Assembly: GCA_905221615.1 (NCBI GenBank)
Contig: CAJNDT010006013.1
Location: forward strand, 1,330,915-1,394,914
Reading direction: 5' to 3'
From: Symbiodinium sp. CCMP2592
Lineage: Eukaryota; Sar; Dinophyceae; Suessiales; Symbiodiniaceae
DNA: 64,000 nt
In this document: positions 62,301 through 64,000 of the stretch, piece by piece
How positions within the stretch are numbered: position 1 is the stretch's first letter
How the letters are laid out: each line of letters starts with the position of its first letter
Translations under genes and position numbers: made by a program
Notes under the pieces: model-generated
Told to the model about the DNA's origin: nothing
Database searches by the model: none
Seen by the model: only the letters and a program-made list of their open reading frames with translations

Positions 62301-64000
62301 CTGTCCATCAAATTCTCTGCACCAGGGAACCCCGCAGCACAGATGACCAGGCTGAAGTTGTCAATGCTGCATTGCTTCAGGGCTGGAACCAAGTTGGTGC
62401 TTCGAAGGCTCAGCAGGCGGATCATGCAGTGCCTGCTCCGGCCCCCACTACCCAGCTCATTCGTGAACTGTGGCAGGCGCGTGCCAACCTACGAAGTCTG
62501 CGTCGAGGTGCCATGGCTTCGCTCTTCACTGCTTGGAGGCAGGTTCTGCGCGTGCAAAGGCTCCAAGGGGAACTGCACAAACGCTGTAGGACTAATAAGC
62601 GGGATAAGGTTGAAACGCAGTTGCAGATTGCGGAGTCTAGCAAGGGACCTGCAGAGATTTACCAGGTGGTCAAACGACTGGCACCGAAGTCCCGACGTCT
62701 GAGAATCCAGCTTCGTGATGAAGCGGGGGCCCTCTTGTCACAGGAGGGAGAGCTGAAAACTATCGTTGACTACTTTCGTGGTATCTACGGCCCAGATCCT
62801 GCCAATAGCACCCCTATTGGGCCCATGAGTAGCTTCTCACTTGAAGACGTAGTTGCTGCACTGCGCAAACTCCAGCCACGTAAAGCTCTTCCTCCACAGA
62901 GTGCCCCTGCTGTTCTGTGGAAAGTGTGTGCTACTGAAGTTGCGCCCTGTCTCCATGCAGCCTTGGAGAACTCGCTGCACCAAGACAGCCCTAAACTGCC
63001 CCACCGTTGGCATGATGTAACTGTCTGCTTGATTCCCAAAATCCCGGAAGTAAAGCTGCCGAAGCAACTTCGCCCGATATGTCTTCTGACTCCGGGCAGT
63101 AAGATAGTGGCTACCATGCTTGCGGACAAACTTCGAGGCAGCATCGCAACCTACATGCAGTGCATACCGCAATTTGCATACTTGCCTCAGCGTTCTGCCA
63201 ACGACGCTCTCCTCCGAGTATGCTCACATCTTCATCAATCCCGAGACCTCGCCTATAATGCGAATCCTTCGGTGCATGCAAAGCATGAGGGGGCTAAGAC
63301 ACACAGCCTTCGTGGTGGTGTTGCCTTAAGCTTAGATGTCAACAAAGCCTTCGACGCCTTACCAAGAGGCTACTTGCACCAGGCCTTACGCCGTGCACGC
63401 ATCCCCAATGAGGACATCAACCTCATCATGCACATACATGATGCAGCTCGCATGGTTTATCAGGTAGGTGATCAGCAGGCCTGTGTAAACCTGAATCAGG
63501 GTGTGAGGCAAGGATGCAGCCTATCACCTCTGCTATGGGCGGTAGCAACGGCTAGCCTTTACCTGGATTTAGTTTGCAATCTTCAACAGGCTCAGGTTCC
63601 CTTGGGGGAGCCAACGCTGTACGCGGATGATGTGTTTGCAGCTTGGACAATTCGCAAATTGGCTGATCTGCCATGTGCAATTCGGGCCATGGGCATTTTG
63701 ATTGAGACCCTCGAACGAGCGGGCCTCAGTCTCAGTCTTGACAAGACCGTTGCGCTTATGTGCTTGCGAGGCGGGGCTGCGCAATCCCAGGTTGCGAAGG
63801 TGTGTCGTAAGGATAGTGACGGAAACAAAGTGCTGCAGCTTCGTGTCTTTCAGCGTAGAATCCGGATCCAGGTCAAGAGTACCCATGTCTATCTCGGTGC
63901 TTGCATCGGATATCACAACTTCGAACTCTCAAATCTCCAGCATAGGATGCGGATAGCGTGGGGTACTTTCTGGCGCCTGCACTCCATTTTGCGCAGTCGA
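59246..64000 (+). CDS. LINE3 ORF2: endonuclease and reverse transcriptase, 3' partial
   Basis: Open without a stop from 59,234 to 64,000 (1,589 codons). ATG 59,246 is the first; ATG 59,777 (MGHSAASKRRQRARLGKRER, a strong basic start) is a good alternative. About 60,242-60,330: VEVVSSSSDEE resembles a SUMO-interaction motif and KRGRPP an AT-hook. Two hydrophobic segments follow (IVLSVLLALAYRLLVLLW at 60,542; MGWILRLIACLVSLQV at 60,983). Endonuclease from 61,388: LCWNAGGLS, VQETHW, GDFNTEC, QIDFIL, MRHLPIE. RT: RPICLLTP at 63,080, SLDVNKAFDALP at 63,331, GVRQGCSLSPLLW and YADDVFAAW at 63,622 (catalytic Asp pair). This copy is intact as far as visible. Confidence 0.85.
60934..60953 (+). promoter_or_regulatory. 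Conserved LINE hairpin, LINE3 copy
   Basis: CCCCGG, loop TCCCAAAC, CCGGGG, extendable by AG/CT pairs across a one-base bulge. Confidence 0.75.

Larger units (their letters stand above)
58581..64000 (+). mobile_element. LINE3: non-LTR retrotransposon, runs off the window
   Basis: ORF1 58,581-59,354 and ORF2 open from 59,234 to the last base. Endonuclease and RT are present up to the thumb; fingers and anything downstream lie outside. The 5' boundary was not found; the 20-nt motif of LINE1 and LINE2 is absent. Confidence 0.82.

Overview
The window looks like nuclear DNA of a dinoflagellate, most likely a Symbiodiniaceae or Suessiales relative. No search was run. The evidence is degenerate TTTAGGG-type telomere repeats scattered through it, a very high density of retroelements of types I recall from those genomes, short repeats and hairpins everywhere, and no compact conventional genes. 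I see no rRNA, convincing tRNA, CRISPR array or bacterial operon.

Layout. 1-13,975 is a tandem satellite whose 1.8-kb and 1.5-kb monomers alternate strictly, giving a 3.3-kb higher-order repeat. 13,976-20,200 holds a dispersed repeat (S), a split member of an uncharacterised dinoflagellate gene family (15.1-18.1 kb), micro- and minisatellites, and the 5' end of a tyrosine-recombinase-type (DIRS-like) retroelement. 20,590-23,650 holds two low-complexity ORFs seeded with about 30 copies of a 14-16 nt hairpin. 23.74-29.69 kb is LINE1 (endonuclease-RT, zinc fingers, overlapping basic ORF). 29.69-31.16 and 39.15-40.38 kb are the two halves of retroelement D1 (methyltransferase-like domain, RT, RNase H). 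D1 is split by LINE2 (31,160-39,137), a complete-looking insertion with poly(A) and a 13-bp target-site duplication. 40.5-45.8 kb is retroelement D2 (CCCH finger, dioxygenase-like domain, decayed methyltransferase-like domain, RT, RNase H), broken by frameshifts. 45.8-49.3 kb is a patchwork of duplicated blocks, an unknown 185-aa ORF and four copies of a hairpin module. 50.1-50.86 kb is a 750-bp palindrome. 51.48-51.80 kb is a telomere-like array. 52.1-54.36 kb (minus) is a Copia-type gag. 55.33-57.36 kb (minus) is LINE4, a rearranged relative of LINE2. 58.58-64.0 kb is LINE3, whose ORF2 runs open off the window end.

How the genes fit together. Almost every recognisable protein belongs to a retroelement. 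The unusual point is the accessory enzymes. LINE2 carries a ubiquitin-specific-protease domain at the end of its polyprotein, plus a separate 2OG-Fe(II) dioxygenase-like ORF. D1 carries a DNA-methyltransferase-like domain. D2 carries both a dioxygenase-like and a methyltransferase-like domain. These suggest elements that act on host protein turnover and on DNA or RNA base modification; that is inference from motifs, not demonstrated. Non-coding structure is also striking: a hairpin conserved with compensatory changes in three diverged LINEs, and a self-complementary micro-element inserted in all three reading frames of the 20.6-23.6 kb genes.
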